DNA from: Marinomonas aquimarina
GTDB taxonomy: Bacteria; Pseudomonadota; Gammaproteobacteria; Pseudomonadales; Marinomonadaceae
Assembly (NCBI RefSeq): GCF_900089755.1
Contig: NZ_FLOC01000020.1
Span: 1-64,000 of the forward strand
Length of the DNA stretch: 64,000 nucleotides
Direction: 5' to 3'
Shown here: positions 29,638-39,105 of the stretch, piece after piece
How the letters are laid out: each line of letters starts with the position of its first letter
Numbering within the stretch: the stretch's first letter is position 1
Program-made: the position numbers and the translations under genes
The notes under the pieces: model-generated
The model's database searches: none
What the model saw: the letters and a program-made list of their open reading frames with translations, nothing else
What the model was told of the DNA's origin: nothing

Positions 29638-29859
29638 ATGAATACCTCAGACTTGTTAAACCGAATTGACGAACTGGAAATCCGCAGCCAGTTTCAAGAA
29701 GAAACCATCGACGCTTTAAACAGCGCGCTGACCCACCAACAGCAGGATATTTTATTACTCAAAGAACAAATCAAGCTGCTCGCAAAACGCTTAGAAGATC
29801 AACGCGACAATTCCAGTTCTGGGATTAACGGTACAATAGAAAAGCCACCACACTATTAA
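29638..29859 (+). CDS. slyX: SlyX family protein
   Basis: The 73-residue protein is almost all coiled coil (DLLNRIDELEIRSQFQEETIDALNSAL, LLLKEQIKLLAKRLEDQ) and ends in PPHY, the SlyX signature. Its function is unknown. It converges with rsmJ, three bases between stop codons. About 290 bases without a called gene precede it, in which I see no clear promoter. Confidence 0.9.
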   Translation: MNTSDLLNRIDELEIRSQFQEETIDALNSALTHQQQDILLLKEQIKLLAKRLEDQRDNSSSGINGTIEKPPHY

Positions 29860-29862
29860 CCA

Positions 29863-30657
29863 TTAGTCTGAGTCATTATCCAAAGAGCGTTTCACGTAAA
29901 CATCAAAGCGCCCAGACTTACCGTCCAAACGGTAACTGGGTTCTTCACCATTTAGGTAAGGCGCGCCTTTTGGACGTTTGACCACGACACGATAACGCGC
30001 TAATTGCTGTGCTTGTGGCAATAAGGCGTCGGCATCCTCATCATGGCCCACCAGGTCGCGAAAAAATGCCATTTCCTTTTTCACCGCGGCGGAAGATTTA
30101 TCGTTATGTGGATACATGGGGTCTAAATACACCACATCGACACACTCTTCGTCATCAATATCGAATATGGTGCCCTTCGCCAAGGTCATACGCGCCATAA
30201 TATCTTCGATATCCACCACCATACGCGCCCGCTCAAGACCGTCAAATAACAGTTCGCGGACAAAGCCAACCCGCTCAAATAAGGTCACTTCACAACCAAG
30301 GCTGGCCAGTACAAAGCTATCACGCCCAAGCCCCGCAGTCGCATCGTAGACACTTAGGTTTGAGCGCTTATTCAGGCCACAGGCCTTGGCAATGTCTTGG
30401 CCCTTGCCGCCACCAAATTTACGCCGATGGTCCACGGCACCACTGGCCAACTCAACACTCACTGGTTTGGGTGCACCTTTACCTGTTTTGGCGATCACCA
30501 AGGCGTCATCCTGATGCATCAGTAGATAATCGTATTGCGTGGCAAACTTGAGTTCGCTGGTTAAGCGGAATTTGGGCAGTGCTAAACGTTCTGCCAAGTC
30601 ACGGACATGGCTGTCAGAATTGCGATAGGCCACCGCAAGAGCATTAGGCGTAAACAT
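29863..30657 (-). CDS. rsmJ: 16S rRNA (guanine1516-N2)-methyltransferase
   Basis: RsmJ methylates G1516 in 16S rRNA using S-adenosylmethionine. The 264 residues carry the family segments [16 protein letters not shown], the SAM-binding [19 protein letters not shown], the catalytic-type [20 protein letters not shown] and [12 protein letters not shown]. It is the last gene of a probable adk-tsaB-uppP-unknown-rsmJ unit, nine bases after the unknown gene. Confidence 0.95.
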   Translation of the reverse strand: MFTPNALAVAYRNSDSHVRDLAERLALPKFRLTSELKFATQYDYLLMHQDDALVIAKTGKGAPKPVSVELASGAVDHRRKFGGGKGQDIAKACGLNKRSNLSVYDATAGLGRDSFVLASLGCEVTLFERVGFVRELLFDGLERARMVVDIEDIMARMTLAKGTIFDIDDEECVDVVYLDPMYPHNDKSSAAVKKEMAFFRDLVGHDEDADALLPQAQQLARYRVVVKRPKGAPYLNGEEPSYRLDGKSGRFDVYVKRSLDNDSD

Positions 30658-30666
30658 CGATACCTA

Positions 30667-30930
30667 TTAATTGATGACGGGGTTATTGGGAGACAACGCT
30701 TCTGTTGACTGGTAAGCATCGACGGCCTGCTGCGCCAAGGCACTCAGCCCATCGACTTTGAAAAATCGAGCGGATTGCGCACTGGAAGCTTGCTCAAAAC
30801 TTTGTACGGGACTGGGCATAGAGCTGCTCGCGCTCTGTTGCTCCTGGTTGACCACAGCCGGCACTTTTGCACGATGACTGTAATCCGAGCCGCCCTGAGG
30901 AATAGCAGGAAAATTACCACCAATCTTCAT
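30667..30930 (-). CDS. Small hypothetical protein between uppP and rsmJ
   Basis: The 87-residue product starts with ATG three bases after the uppP stop and ends nine bases before rsmJ, so operon context supports it. The first 55 residues are low in complexity, rich in Ser, Gln, Ala and Pro and probably disordered. A short ordered-looking part follows (FFKVDGLSALAQQAVDAYQ). There is no signal peptide, cysteine or membrane segment. I do not recognise it. Confidence 0.65.
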   Translation of the reverse strand: MKIGGNFPAIPQGGSDYSHRAKVPAVVNQEQQSASSSMPSPVQSFEQASSAQSARFFKVDGLSALAQQAVDAYQSTEALSPNNPVIN

Positions 30931-30933
30931 TTG

Positions 30934-31743
30934 TTAACTCACCTTCACCAACCATAGTAAAAGCGCGCCCAGCGCTAAGCGGTACAACATAAACGGCAAG
31001 AAGCCAATTTGACTCAACCACTTTAAAAATAGATGAATACAAAGATAAGCACTAATGGCCGAGAGTACAACTCCCCATAACAGGGCCTGCCAATCGACTG
31101 CGAATTCCTGTTGCCCTGAGCACAACTCAATCAGTTTCAAACCGCCTGCCGCCACGATAATGGGGATCGACAATAAAAAAGAAAAGCGTGCCGCGGCATC
31201 ACGGCTAAAACCCATAAAACGCGCCGCCGTCATGGTCACCCCAGAACGTGAAGTACCAGGAATCAATGCGAACGCTTGGGCGATACCAATCACCAGCACA
31301 CTGGGTAAGTTTAACTGATGGATCGCTTTGAGGTTGGCAAAAAAGCGATCTGAAGTCCACAGCAGTATGCCAAAGCCAATGGTGGTATAGGCAATCACTT
31401 CAATGGAACGCAGATGCGCTTCAATAGCGTGATTGAAGCACAACCCAGCCACCATGGCCGGTACGGTCGCGATCAGCACCCACCAGCCTAAGCGGCTATT
31501 TTGAGTGCTTTGACCACCCGCTAATGCCGCAAACCAGTCTTTGACTATGCCGTAGATATCACGCCAGAAATACCCCACCACAGCGATCAGGGTCCCCACA
31601 TGCACCGCCACATCAAATGCTAGCCCTTGATCCGGCCAATTCAACACTTGTGAAGGCAGGATCAAATGGGCAGAGCTTGAGATAGGGAGAAATTCAGTGA
31701 GGCCTTGAATCAGTGCTAGAAAAACAACGTGATACCAAAGCAT
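30934..31743 (-). CDS. uppP: Undecaprenyl-diphosphatase
   Basis: UppP (BacA) removes a phosphate from undecaprenyl diphosphate to recycle the carrier lipid made by UppS; extra copies give bacitracin resistance. The 269-residue polytopic membrane protein has the two signature regions: GLTEFLPISSSAHL near residues 14-27 and LIPGTSRSGVTMTAARFMG near 160-178. The start is ATG, three bases after tsaB. Confidence 0.96.
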   Translation of the reverse strand: MLWYHVVFLALIQGLTEFLPISSSAHLILPSQVLNWPDQGLAFDVAVHVGTLIAVVGYFWRDIYGIVKDWFAALAGGQSTQNSRLGWWVLIATVPAMVAGLCFNHAIEAHLRSIEVIAYTTIGFGILLWTSDRFFANLKAIHQLNLPSVLVIGIAQAFALIPGTSRSGVTMTAARFMGFSRDAAARFSFLLSIPIIVAAGGLKLIELCSGQQEFAVDWQALLWGVVLSAISAYLCIHLFLKWLSQIGFLPFMLYRLALGALLLWLVKVS

Positions 31744-31746
31744 TGA

Positions 31747-32454
31747 TTAGCGCTTACCGATACGGGCAGGTTGTTTTTCCCACGTAATCTCATCACGTAA
31801 GTAAACCGGTAATGCCTGATCGGCACTGACGACTTTGTGTTGAGCAAAGTCATACGCCGCTAGCTGGGCAATACAAGCCGCTCGAGGCGCAATCTCAGCC
31901 AATACCTCAGTCGCAGGCGTAGGCAATACCTCATTGAGGCGCTCTTGGTAAATCCAGCCAGAGCCAACCCCTTGATAGGCCTGCTCAATAGTTGTCAGAT
32001 TCTCAGGGGCAATCACTCGCTCAGTAAAGGTTTCTGTGGCGACCCAAAAATCGTCTTGTTTTGCGATCTGGTAACCACCGACGTAGATTTCACCCATGCG
32101 TGCATCCAGCGCTGCCAACCAATTTTCATGGTAGCTCGTTTGATGCGCCTCAAGCGCCATCGCGGCTAGGGTCGAGACTGGTACTACAGGTAAATCGGCG
32201 CCGTACGCCAAACCTTGGACGACTCCGGCACTGATACGCAACCCCGTAAAAGAGCCCGGTCCACGACCAAAGGCAATCGCATCGAGCTGCGCCAGGGTTA
32301 ACCCTGCTTGTGACAAAATCTGATCCACCATTGGCAGAATCAGATCGTTATGCTGACGTGGCGCCATGCGGAAATCTTCCAGCACGGCTCCATCTTGAAT
32401 CAACGCCACCGAGCAGGCTGGCGTTGAGGTATCCAAAGCAAGAATAGCGGTCAT
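31747..32454 (-). CDS. tsaB: tRNA threonylcarbamoyladenosine synthesis protein TsaB
   Basis: TsaB is a non-catalytic scaffold that works with TsaD and TsaE to form t6A37 in ANN-decoding tRNAs. The 235-residue ASKHA-fold protein begins ILALDTSTPACSVALIQDG and has the AFGRGPGSFTGLRISAGVVQGLAYG segment typical of the family. The ATG lies seven bases downstream of adk. The partner genes are not in the window. Confidence 0.95.
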   Translation of the reverse strand: MTAILALDTSTPACSVALIQDGAVLEDFRMAPRQHNDLILPMVDQILSQAGLTLAQLDAIAFGRGPGSFTGLRISAGVVQGLAYGADLPVVPVSTLAAMALEAHQTSYHENWLAALDARMGEIYVGGYQIAKQDDFWVATETFTERVIAPENLTTIEQAYQGVGSGWIYQERLNEVLPTPATEVLAEIAPRAACIAQLAAYDFAQHKVVSADQALPVYLRDEITWEKQPARIGKR

Positions 32455-32461
32455 TGCGACA

Positions 32462-33121
<660 letters not shown>

Positions 33122-33154
33122 TTATCTCCAATAGTCTGCGTAAAATCGGCAAGA

Positions 33155-33233
33155 CGGGTGAAGCACGCTCTTAAACTAGATTAAAACGTGCACAACATAG
33201 AGCGAATTTATATCGCTTCACCCGCTAATTATA
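33155..33233 (-). promoter_or_regulatory. adk promoter candidate and structured leader
   Basis: On the minus strand a perfect TATAAT lies at 33228-33233. No good -35 stands 17 bases upstream (GGTATT). Just inside the expected transcript, CGGGTGAAGC (33155-33164) and GCTTCACCCG (33215-33224) form perfect 10-base arms. A second nested pair CGCTC/GAGCG (33166-33170 and 33200-33204) lies between them. The leader can fold into a long stem ending 36 bases before the adk start. Confidence 0.45.
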
Positions 33234-33258
33234 ATTTTTGAGGCCGCTAGAATACCGA

Positions 33259-33312
33259 AGCCTGCCCAAACTTTGCAAACAAACTTGTCGTTTTGTGCCG
33301 TTTGGGCAGGCT
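33259..33312 (-). repeat. 13-base inverted repeat between adk and ppc
   Basis: AGCCTGCCCAAAC (33259-33271) and GTTTGGGCAGGCT (33300-33312) are perfect inverted arms around a 28-base centre that can itself partly pair (GCA/TGC and an A-rich/T-rich section). It lies 31 bases beyond the ppc stop, so it could end or protect the ppc transcript. It has no T run on the minus strand. Confidence 0.7.
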
Positions 33313-33343
33313 ATATTTGGTATATCTGGCGTTCGTTCCTTGT

Positions 33344-35977
33344 TTAGCCTGTATTTTGCATCCCGCTGGCAATACCTGCCATGGTAATCATCAGCGCTTT
33401 ATTGACCGCCACATTGTCACCATCGAGACGACTGCGATGCAACAGCTCTGCTTGCAAGTAATGCAATGGATCAATGTAAGGGTTACGCACATCGATCGAC
33501 TGACGAATAGTCTTATTGTCTTCGATTAGGCGTTCTTGCTGTTTGATTTGTTTCACCAACTCACGCACTTGATCCAACTTGCGACGTAGCAAATGACCTA
33601 AGCCTTGCAGCTCTGCTGGTACCAGACGCTTCTCGTAGTATTCGGCGATTTCTGGCTCAGCTTTTGCCAATACCATGTCTAACATGTCTAGGTAAGCGCT
33701 GAAGAACGGCCAGTTCTTATGCATTTCACGCAGTTTCTCAAGGTTGCCTGATTCAATGCTCTGTTGCAGTGCACTTTCCGCACCCAACCAAGCTGGCAAC
33801 ATCATACGAATCTGCATCCAAGCAAAGATCCAAGGAATCGCACGCAAGCTCTCCACACCACCGTCAGAACGACGACGCGCTGGACGAGAACCAAGCGGCA
33901 GCTTGGCCAGCTCCTGTTCAGGTGTGATGGTACGGAAGTAAGGAACGAAGTCTTCATGACCGCGCACGATCGAACGGTATTGATTCATCCCCTCTTCAGC
34001 CATCTCATCCATCAAGGCACGCCAATCTTCATTCGGACCTTGTGCCGGAATCATAGACGATTCCAATACCGCAGAGCAGTAAAGCTCTAGGGAGCGGACC
34101 GCGATGTCAGGAATACCGAACTTAAAGCGGATCATCTCGCCTTGCTCTGTGACACGGATCGAACCTTGCACCGAACCTGGAGGTTGCGACAAGATCGCTA
34201 CGTGAGCAGGACCGCCGCCACGACCCACCGTACCACCACGACCATGGAACAAGGTCAGGTGAACACCGTGCTTGTTACATAGATTCGTTAACGCTTCTTG
34301 GGCACGGTACTGGCCCCAAGTGGCCGCGATTTGACCGGCATCTTTGGCCGAGTCAGAGTAACCAATCATCACTTCTTGGTGACCATTGATGTACGACTTG
34401 TACCAAGGCAGCGAGAACAGCTGCTCAATGGTTGGCTCAGCATTATCCAAGTCCGCTAGGGTTTCAAACAATGGCACGATGCGCATGTTGAAATTAACGC
34501 CAGACTCTTTTAGTAGCAATGCTACCGCCAATACATCTGATGGCGAGCTCGCCATGGAAATGACATAGGAACCAAATGAGTTTTGGTAACCACTAGCGAT
34601 GGTTTTAAAGGTACTCAATACCTCAGCCACCATAGGCTCTGGTTGCCAATCATTGGTCGGGATCAATGGACGTTTCGAGTTTAGCTCGGCTAGCAAGAAC
34701 GCCTGACGAGAGGCTTCGTCCCACTCAGCGTAATCGCCTAAGCCGTAGAAACGAGTGATCGCAGATAGCGCTTCAATGTGTTTGGACGAATCTTGACGCA
34801 CATCTAGACGCACCAAGGTCATGCCAAAGGTTGCCACGCGACGAATCAAATCCAATACCGAACCATTGGCAATCACTTTCATGCCGCAGTCTAGTAATGA
34901 CTGGTAGCAAAGCACCAAATCATCCATCAACTCTTTACTGTCGAGCATAACGCCTGCATCGCTCACACGTTCACCGTCAAGCTTCGCTTTGGCCCACGCT
35001 TTGGTCTTCTCGATCTTACGCTCTAGGTTGCGAATGATTTCACGGTAAGGCTGTTGGCTGTCACCAACGCGCTCACGTAACGCGGCGTTGCAGTCCGTCA
35101 TGGAAAACTCAGCGCGCAATTCAACCAAATCTTTTAGGTACAAATCAGCCGCTTTCCAGCGCGCTAGGATCACCACTTCTTCGGTCACTTTATGGGTCAC
35201 ATTCGGGTTACCGTCACGGTCACCGCCCATCCAAGTGGCAAAACGAATCGGTGCTAGATCAAGCGGTAAACGCTCTTCACCCGTATGCTCTTTAAATTGT
35301 TTATCTAACTGACGGAAGAATTGTGGTAGTGCTTGCCACAGTGATTGTTCAATCACGGCAAAGCCCCATTTCGCTTCATCTACTGGCGTTGGGCGTTCTT
35401 CACGGATTTCGTCGGTATGCCATGCTTGAGTGATGATTTCATTCAAACGACGCACATGCTTCTGCTGCTCAAGCGGCAGAATATTGTCTTTGTCTAACGC
35501 TTCTAACTCAGTAGAAATGTTGTCGTACTTACGAATCAGCGAGCGGCGTACCACTTCGGTTGGGTGAGCGGTCAAGACGAGGTCAATCGCTTGATCACGC
35601 AATGCTTCAACCATTTGCTCAGCACTAAAGTTCTGCGCTTTAAGACGAGTCAACAAATCCCCGATTGGGTTTTTGTAGATACCTTTACTTTCATTGGAAC
35701 GACGACGGTGTACGCGGTGGTACTGCTCGGCAATGTTAGATAGGTTCAAAAACTGGTTAAACGCGCGAGCAACCGGAACAATATCCTGATCATCAAGCGC
35801 TTCTAACGCTTCAATCAAAGCACTGGAGTCACCAGTTTGACGGCCCTCTTTCGACAAACGGCGGATGTTTTCGACCGTGTCTAGGAATCGTTCGCCCAAA
35901 TGATTGCTCATGGTTTCCCCTAAGCAATCCCCTAACAACCGTACGTTTTCTCGTAACGAGGCTTGACGATCGGTCAC
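33344..35977 (-). CDS. ppc: Phosphoenolpyruvate carboxylase
   Basis: Ppc fixes bicarbonate onto phosphoenolpyruvate to refill oxaloacetate. It is 877 residues (E. coli 883). VLTAHPTEVVRRSL near residue 135 holds the catalytic histidine, and LFHGRGGTVGRGGGPAH near 580 is the glycine-rich catalytic loop. The C-terminus ends NTG as in the family, where the terminal residues bind effectors. The start is a GTG with AAGGAG about eight bases upstream. It has no close partner gene: 49 bases separate it from mazG. Confidence 0.97.
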   Translation of the reverse strand: MTDRQASLRENVRLLGDCLGETMSNHLGERFLDTVENIRRLSKEGRQTGDSSALIEALEALDDQDIVPVARAFNQFLNLSNIAEQYHRVHRRRSNESKGIYKNPIGDLLTRLKAQNFSAEQMVEALRDQAIDLVLTAHPTEVVRRSLIRKYDNISTELEALDKDNILPLEQQKHVRRLNEIITQAWHTDEIREERPTPVDEAKWGFAVIEQSLWQALPQFFRQLDKQFKEHTGEERLPLDLAPIRFATWMGGDRDGNPNVTHKVTEEVVILARWKAADLYLKDLVELRAEFSMTDCNAALRERVGDSQQPYREIIRNLERKIEKTKAWAKAKLDGERVSDAGVMLDSKELMDDLVLCYQSLLDCGMKVIANGSVLDLIRRVATFGMTLVRLDVRQDSSKHIEALSAITRFYGLGDYAEWDEASRQAFLLAELNSKRPLIPTNDWQPEPMVAEVLSTFKTIASGYQNSFGSYVISMASSPSDVLAVALLLKESGVNFNMRIVPLFETLADLDNAEPTIEQLFSLPWYKSYINGHQEVMIGYSDSAKDAGQIAATWGQYRAQEALTNLCNKHGVHLTLFHGRGGTVGRGGGPAHVAILSQPPGSVQGSIRVTEQGEMIRFKFGIPDIAVRSLELYCSAVLESSMIPAQGPNEDWRALMDEMAEEGMNQYRSIVRGHEDFVPYFRTITPEQELAKLPLGSRPARRRSDGGVESLRAIPWIFAWMQIRMMLPAWLGAESALQQSIESGNLEKLREMHKNWPFFSAYLDMLDMVLAKAEPEIAEYYEKRLVPAELQGLGHLLRRKLDQVRELVKQIKQQERLIEDNKTIRQSIDVRNPYIDPLHYLQAELLHRSRLDGDNVAVNKALMITMAGIASGMQNTG

Positions 35978-36026
35978 AATACGTCTCCTTAGTTCTCTAA
36001 ATAAGCCCGCTATGCGAGTCTAACTT

Positions 36027-36839
36027 TTATAAGCCGTTGGCTTTTGCTTGTTCCCACAACAGATCAAGCTCAGATAACGAGCAATCTGTCAGGGGCTTCT
36101 GTTGTTCTGACAATGCGTTTTCAATGTACGCAAAACGTCGACGGAACTTCACATTGGTTTGCATCAACGCCTGTTCTGGAGAGATCGACAGATGACGGGC
36201 AAGATTGGCGACCGCAAACAAGATGTCGCCTATCTCTGCTTCCGCCTCAGCCTGAGACAGCTGCTCTATGGCCTCTTCTAGTTCGTCAAGCTCTTCACGA
36301 ATCTTAGCGAAGACCGGTTTCACATTCTGCCAATCAAAGCCTACTTTGCCCGCTTGCTTTTGCAATTTCACCGCTTGGCTAAGCACCGACATACTGCTCG
36401 GCACTGAATCCAGTAAGCCCTGCTGGTGACGCCCTTTAGCGTGCTTTTCCTGAGCCTTAATCTGTTGCCATTGTTCACCAATCTCTTGCTCCGAAAGCGG
36501 ATTGGGCGTGGCGTAACTGTCAAAGGTGCCATCAGGAAACACATGTGGATGACGACGCAGCATCTTTTCAACGATGCCATGCACCACATCAGAGAAGTTA
36601 AACTGATTCTCCTCACTGGCCATTTGCGCATGAAACACCACCTGGAATAATAGATCGCCCAGTTCGTCTTTCAAGTCACTACGGTCGCCGCGAATGATGG
36701 CGTCCATCACCTCATAAGCTTCTTCGATGGTGTAAGGCGCAATCGTGGCAAAGCTTTGCTTTTGATCCCAAGGGCAACCATATTCCTTATCACGCAACAT
36801 GGTCATTAATGCCAGCAGGTCATTTAGGCTGTATTTCAC
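36027..36839 (-). CDS. mazG: Nucleoside triphosphate pyrophosphohydrolase MazG
   Basis: MazG hydrolyses NTPs and dNTPs to monophosphates and pyrophosphate, and lowers ppGpp indirectly in E. coli. The 270-residue protein has tandem MazG domains: CPWDQKQSFATIAPYTIEEAYEV then DELGDLLFQVVFHAQ in the first, and ELDELEEAI then EIGDILFAVANLARHL in the second. The start is GTG inside a four-base GTGA overlap with the relA stop, so translation is coupled. Confidence 0.95.
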   Translation of the reverse strand: MKYSLNDLLALMTMLRDKEYGCPWDQKQSFATIAPYTIEEAYEVMDAIIRGDRSDLKDELGDLLFQVVFHAQMASEENQFNFSDVVHGIVEKMLRRHPHVFPDGTFDSYATPNPLSEQEIGEQWQQIKAQEKHAKGRHQQGLLDSVPSSMSVLSQAVKLQKQAGKVGFDWQNVKPVFAKIREELDELEEAIEQLSQAEAEAEIGDILFAVANLARHLSISPEQALMQTNVKFRRRFAYIENALSEQQKPLTDCSLSELDLLWEQAKANGL

Positions 36840-39082
36840 TGATCGCGCTCCCGGAACACATCCAGCACGTTAGGCAACTGATTAATACGATGTAATAAGC
36901 GCGATAACGAACTGATTTCACTGACTTCAATGGTGAAGCGAATAGCAGCCGTATGATCCGCTTTTGCCGATAAGGTATTCATTGATAACAAGTTGACCTT
37001 CTCATTGGCCAGCAATGAGGTAATGTCATTCAGCAGTCCAGTACGGTCGTAAGCTTGTACCCGAATGTTCACTGGGTAGAGGTTATCTACCTCTTCACCC
37101 CAGCTTACTTGCACCATGCGTTCAGGCTCTTCCAACTGCAGTTGTGCCGCGTTGATACAGTCTTGACGGTGAATCGAAACACCGCGACCTTGGGTGATGT
37201 AACCGACGATATCATCACCCGGAATAGGCGAACAGCACTTTGCCATTTGCGTCAATAACTTGCCCACACCCTGGATATGGATGTCATTATCCGACGTTTT
37301 ATGACGACTTTTCTTCAGACGGATTGGACGTGGTGCCGGTTCCCCGTCTAAGCCATGTAGATCATCGATCGCACGCAGCACGCGAGACAGTTGAATGTCC
37401 CCCGCCCCGAGTGAGACATAGACATCTTCACCACTGGTGAAATTAAAACGCTCGGCAATGGCACCGTAGTCCAATTTATTTTCTTCGATACCCAAACGTT
37501 TCAGCTGTTTATCTAACACACTGCGGCCTGCTTCGAGGTTTTTCTCACGATCTTCGCGACGGAACCAGCTCTGAATTTTCGCGCGCGCACGGTTAGTGTT
37601 GACGTAACCAAGGGTGGGATGCAGCCAATCACGGCTAGGGCCACCCTCTTTGGTGGTCAAAATTTCTACCTTGTCACCGGTCTTCAAGTGCGTGACCAAG
37701 GAGATAATTTTGCCATTCACTTTAGCACCGCGACAACGGTGACCAATTTCCGTATGCACACGGTAGGCAAAATCCACCGGCGTGGCATTCACTGGCAAGT
37801 CAACTACGTGGCCATCTGGCGTAAACACATAGATACGATCCTGCTCAATATCATTCATGACCTGCTCGCTGAGCGACTCGAGATCGCCCTGCACTTCATG
37901 AAAATCGAGGATGGTACGCAGCCATTGCAATTTTTCTTCGTAGCTTGAGCTGTTCGAACTCAAATCCGTGCCTTTGTATTTCCAATGGGCACACACCCCA
38001 AGCTCCGCATCTTCATGCATCTTATGAGTACGAATTTGAATTTCTAGCACCCGGCCTTCAGGCCCAACGACCGCAGTATGCAAGGATTGGTAGCCATTCG
38101 ATTTGGGGTTACTGACATAGTCATCAAATTCCTGTGGAATGGGCTTCCAGAGGTTATGTACGATCCCGAGAACGCCATAACACTGCATCGGCTCGTCCAC
38201 GAGAATGCGCACCGCACGCACGTCATAGACTTCATCAAAAGGAATATTCTTGCGGCGCATCTTACGCCAGATACTATAAATGTGCTTCGCTCGCCCATTG
38301 ATGTCAGCATGAATATTGATGGCTTCCATGCGCTCTCTAAGCACACTAATCACATCGTCGATAAACTGCTGGCGATCGAGACGTTTCTCATCCAACAGTT
38401 TCGCAATGCGCTTGTACTCACCTGGATACAAATAGCGGAACGACAGGTCCTCAAGCTCCCACTTGATATGACCAATGCCTAAGCGGTGCGCCAATGGTGC
38501 ATAAACACTCTGCACCTCCAAAGCCACCGCTTCTTTACGGGCATCACTCTGATGCTTGGCTTCTTTGATGGCGCAGGCACGCTCCGCCAACTTGATCAAG
38601 ACCACACGTACGTCGTCAATAATCGACACCAGCATTTTACGCAAGGATTCAAGCTGGTTTTCATGGCTACCGAGCACTTCCGCGGTAGTATCTTTGGACA
38701 GGTTTTTAGACACCTCGCCCATGCGAATCACGCCTTCAATCAGTGACGCCACTTTGCGACCAAACATATCACTGACTTTGGACAACACCAACTGGTCTTC
38801 GCGCACGACGCGATATAGGGCAGCGGCAATCAGAGAATCCTGATCGGCACGGAAGCCGGCTAAGATTTCGACCATCTCTAATCCGGCACGAAAGGTACTG
38901 GCCTGCGGCCCCCAATAAGAGGATCTACCGGATGCAGCTTCCGCTTGCCTTGCTAATTCACAGGCCATTCTTAGCGGCACTCGACTCGCTTCATCGACTT
39001 TGTCCGCAAACTGTGACATCCATGCATCGATGTCGACACTACCGTCTGCGAGAACAGGGTGATCCTTTCTTACCGTAACCAT
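36836..39082 (-). CDS. relA: GTP pyrophosphokinase RelA
   Basis: RelA makes (p)ppGpp when uncharged tRNA enters the ribosomal A site. At 748 residues it is full length. The hydrolase-like N-terminal domain lacks the HD motif (the region reads GFRADQDSLIAAALYRVV), while the synthetase domain carries EFDDY in PQEFDDYVSNPKSNGYQSLH. This is the acidic EXDD form that marks RelA rather than SpoT. TGS (IYVFTPDGHVVDLP), zinc-finger-like (AKCCSPIPGDDIVGYI) and C-terminal ACT domains follow. The order cysM-rlmD-relA-mazG is that of Pseudomonas. Confidence 0.97.
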   Translation of the reverse strand: MVTVRKDHPVLADGSVDIDAWMSQFADKVDEASRVPLRMACELARQAEAASGRSSYWGPQASTFRAGLEMVEILAGFRADQDSLIAAALYRVVREDQLVLSKVSDMFGRKVASLIEGVIRMGEVSKNLSKDTTAEVLGSHENQLESLRKMLVSIIDDVRVVLIKLAERACAIKEAKHQSDARKEAVALEVQSVYAPLAHRLGIGHIKWELEDLSFRYLYPGEYKRIAKLLDEKRLDRQQFIDDVISVLRERMEAINIHADINGRAKHIYSIWRKMRRKNIPFDEVYDVRAVRILVDEPMQCYGVLGIVHNLWKPIPQEFDDYVSNPKSNGYQSLHTAVVGPEGRVLEIQIRTHKMHEDAELGVCAHWKYKGTDLSSNSSSYEEKLQWLRTILDFHEVQGDLESLSEQVMNDIEQDRIYVFTPDGHVVDLPVNATPVDFAYRVHTEIGHRCRGAKVNGKIISLVTHLKTGDKVEILTTKEGGPSRDWLHPTLGYVNTNRARAKIQSWFRREDREKNLEAGRSVLDKQLKRLGIEENKLDYGAIAERFNFTSGEDVYVSLGAGDIQLSRVLRAIDDLHGLDGEPAPRPIRLKKSRHKTSDNDIHIQGVGKLLTQMAKCCSPIPGDDIVGYITQGRGVSIHRQDCINAAQLQLEEPERMVQVSWGEEVDNLYPVNIRVQAYDRTGLLNDITSLLANEKVNLLSMNTLSAKADHTAAIRFTIEVSEISSLSRLLHRINQLPNVLDVFRERDQ

Positions 39083-39105
39083 ATAACTACCCTTCTGGTA
39101 ACAAC

